From: UBA1413 sp964567485
GTDB taxonomy: Bacteria; Bacteroidota; Bacteroidia; Bacteroidales; Prolixibacteraceae
NCBI GenBank assembly: GCA_964567485.1
Contig: CAZMMX010000003.1
Span: forward strand, 1 to 64,000
Length of the DNA stretch: 64,000 nucleotides
Reading direction: 5' to 3'
Shown here one piece after another: positions 62,462 to 64,000 of this stretch. Made by a program: the position numbers and the translations under genes. Below the pieces are notes generated by a model, which was given only the letters and a program-made list of their open reading frames with translations, was not told where the DNA came from and did no database searches. How positions within the stretch are numbered: position 1 is the stretch's first letter; every line of letters starts with the position of its first letter.

Positions 62462-63769
62462 TCATTTCTGGCGAAAGAAGATCTGTAAGGGGACTCCTGA
62501 AAAATTGAACTTCTCACGAAGCTGGTTCTCCAGGTAACGCTTGTAAGGCTCCCTGATGTACTGGGGCAGGTTGGCGAAAAATACAAACCCGGGAGCATGC
62601 GAGGGAAGCTGCGTGCAATACTTGATCTTGATAAATTTCCCCTTCCATGACGGCGGGGGATAATTCTCAATAGCCGCCAGCATCACCTCGTTCAATTCCG
62701 AAGTCTTGATCTTCCGCTTGCGGCTAAGGTAGACTTCCATGGCCGTTTCCAGGGCCTTGTGGATCCTCTGCTTGGTCAAAGCCGATATGAACACCATGGG
62801 GACATCGGTAAAGGGGGCTATCCTCTCCAATATATCCTTTTTGAAACGGTTTAGCGTGGAGTTGTCCTTCTCAACCAGATCCCACTTATTGATCAGCAGG
62901 ATGACCCCCTTTTTATTTTTAAGGATCAGGTTAAAAATGGAGAGGTCCTGGGCTTCGATGCCTCTTTCGGCATCGAGCATCAGCATGCAAACGTCTGATT
63001 CTTCAATGGTCCTTACCGACCTGAGGACGGAGTAAAACTCCAGGTCTTCCTTTACCCTGGCACGTTTCCTGAGTCCTGCCGTGTCGACGATGATGAAATC
63101 ATAGCCGAACTTGTTGTAACGTGAATGAATGGCATCGCGGGTAGTCCCGGCAATGTCGGTAACGATATTGCGTTCTTCGCCGACCAGGGCATTGATAAAG
63201 GAAGATTTTCCCACGTTGGGGCGGCCGACCACGGTAAACCGGGGCAGGGCATCCTCCTCCTCTTCACCTGCAGAAGGGGGTAAAAACTCCACCACGGCAT
63301 CGAGCACCTCACCGGTGCCGCTTCCCGTCATCGATGATACGGGGAAGATATCCCCCAGTCCCAGGCCATAAAACTCCTGGGCATCGGCAAGGCGAATGTG
63401 GTTATCCACCTTGTTGACCACCAGGAGCACCTTTTTATCGCTTTTACGGAGAATCAGAGCCATGGCCTCGTCGAGATCGGTGATTCCTGTCTCCACATCC
63501 ACCACAAAAAGGATCACATCGGCCTCATCAAGGGCCAGGTGCACCTGTTTGCGGATCTGCTCCTCGAAAACATCGTCGGAATGAATCACATACCCCCCCG
63601 TGTCAATCACCGAGAAATCGAACCCATTCCAGGTACACTTACCATAAATACGATCACGGGTCACCCCTGAGACGTCATCGACGATGGCCATCCGTGATTC
63701 CACAAACCTGTTGAAAAGTGTCGACTTGCCTACATTGGGACGGCCGACAATAGCTACTATACTACTCAT
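62462..63769 (-). CDS. der: Ribosome biogenesis GTPase Der (EngA)
   Basis: 435 residues from the ATG at 63769; a TTG two codons upstream is not needed. Two tandem GTPase domains: first GRPNVGKSTLFNR, DTGGY and NKVD; second GRPNVGKSSFINAL, DTAGL and NKWDL. A C-terminal KH-like domain follows (about residues 350-435). It acts in 50S subunit assembly. It begins 2 bp after the era stop, forming an era-der operon. Confidence 0.97.
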   Translation of the reverse strand: MSSIVAIVGRPNVGKSTLFNRFVESRMAIVDDVSGVTRDRIYGKCTWNGFDFSVIDTGGYVIHSDDVFEEQIRKQVHLALDEADVILFVVDVETGITDLDEAMALILRKSDKKVLLVVNKVDNHIRLADAQEFYGLGLGDIFPVSSMTGSGTGEVLDAVVEFLPPSAGEEEEDALPRFTVVGRPNVGKSSFINALVGEERNIVTDIAGTTRDAIHSRYNKFGYDFIIVDTAGLRKRARVKEDLEFYSVLRSVRTIEESDVCMLMLDAERGIEAQDLSIFNLILKNKKGVILLINKWDLVEKDNSTLNRFKKDILERIAPFTDVPMVFISALTKQRIHKALETAMEVYLSRKRKIKTSELNEVMLAAIENYPPPSWKGKFIKIKYCTQLPSHAPGFVFFANLPQYIREPYKRYLENQLREKFNFSGVPLQIFFRQK

Positions 63770-63771
63770 AT

Positions 63772-64000
63772 TCAATTTTCTGCTTTATATCCGAAACGGC
63801 TGATCGTCCGTTCGTTCTCCCGCCACTCTTTGGCCACCTTCACATACAACTCCAGGAAAATCTTCCTTCCGAAGAACTCTTCCGCTTCCTGGCGGGCCAT
63901 GGTTCCCACCTTCCTCAGGGCCAGTCCTCCCTTTCCGATGATGATCCCCTTTTGCGAATCCCGCTCCACATAAATAACGCCCCTGATCCTGAGCAGGTCA
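63772..64000 (-). CDS. era: GTPase Era, C-terminal KH domain only (5' part beyond the window)
   Basis: About 76 residues are visible; the gene runs off the right edge. The text RIRGVIYVERDSQKGIIIGKGG and KVGTMARQEAEEFFGRKIFLE (in part) is the type II KH domain of Era, with the GKGG RNA-binding loop; it ends GYKAEN. Era binds the 3' end of 16S rRNA and helps mature the 30S subunit. The GTPase domain lies outside the window. Followed by der after 2 bp. Confidence 0.93.
   Translation of the reverse strand, partial: DLLRIRGVIYVERDSQKGIIIGKGGLALRKVGTMARQEAEEFFGRKIFLELYVKVAKEWRENERTISRFGYKAEN

Overview
The window is chromosomal DNA of an anaerobic member of the Bacteroidota, most likely Bacteroidales or a close relative. 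Evidence: two type IX secretion (T9SS) C-terminal sorting domains; several perfect matches to the Bacteroidota promoter (TTTG, 19 nt, TAnnTTTG); a Bacteroidota-type cytochrome b/flavoprotein/iron-sulfur succinate dehydrogenase or fumarate reductase; DUF4783 and other family proteins typical of this phylum; and few Shine-Dalgarno sequences. It looks like a draft or metagenome scaffold: two runs of exactly 100 N, one flanked by an exact 55-bp duplication. No tRNA, rRNA, CRISPR array, insertion sequence or phage gene was seen.

Region 1-5.6 kb: a homocysteine S-methyltransferase cut by the window edge, a coiled-coil membrane protein preceded by a perfect 7-1-7 Fur-like palindrome, an HD-domain protein, a broken Rrf2-family regulator, and a corrinoid protein followed by an unusual UroD-thioredoxin-thioredoxin fusion. 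Region 5.8-13.7 kb: a Gfo/Idh/MocA oxidoreductase with a GntP-family permease, a zinc-ribbon protein, sdhCAB, and class II fructose-bisphosphate aldolase. Region 13.7-21.6 kb (minus strand): a secreted S9 peptidase, a membrane fusion protein without a pump next to it, full-length cobalamin-dependent MetH, and a UPF0280 protein directly upstream of metH.

Region 21.9-33.5 kb (minus strand): an accessory surface cluster (T9SS protein with fibronectin-like and five InlB-type repeats, beta-helix protein, LRR/cadherin-like T9SS protein, small lipoprotein) followed by a TPR histidine kinase and LytTR regulator pair. Region 33.6-35.2 kb: a COG1900 (DUF39) protein overlapping a NIL-domain ferredoxin, the pair known from sulfide-dependent homocysteine synthesis in methanogens and some anaerobic bacteria. 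With UPF0280 and MetH 12-14 kb away, the window holds a nearly complete alternative route from aspartate semialdehyde and sulfide to methionine, next to a second corrinoid methyl-transfer locus.

Region 35.4-45.1 kb: M16 peptidase, nucleoside permease with a bifunctional-nuclease family protein, L21-L27, serS, lipB, gdhA. Region 45.4-51.3 kb: a five-gene MacB-type ABC efflux operon ending in a TolC-like protein. Region 51.5-58 kb: small envelope proteins, rlmH coupled to a very large orphan histidine kinase, and a phosphoribosyltransferase. Region 58-64 kb (minus strand): era, der, a small membrane protein, mutL and two rhomboid proteases.
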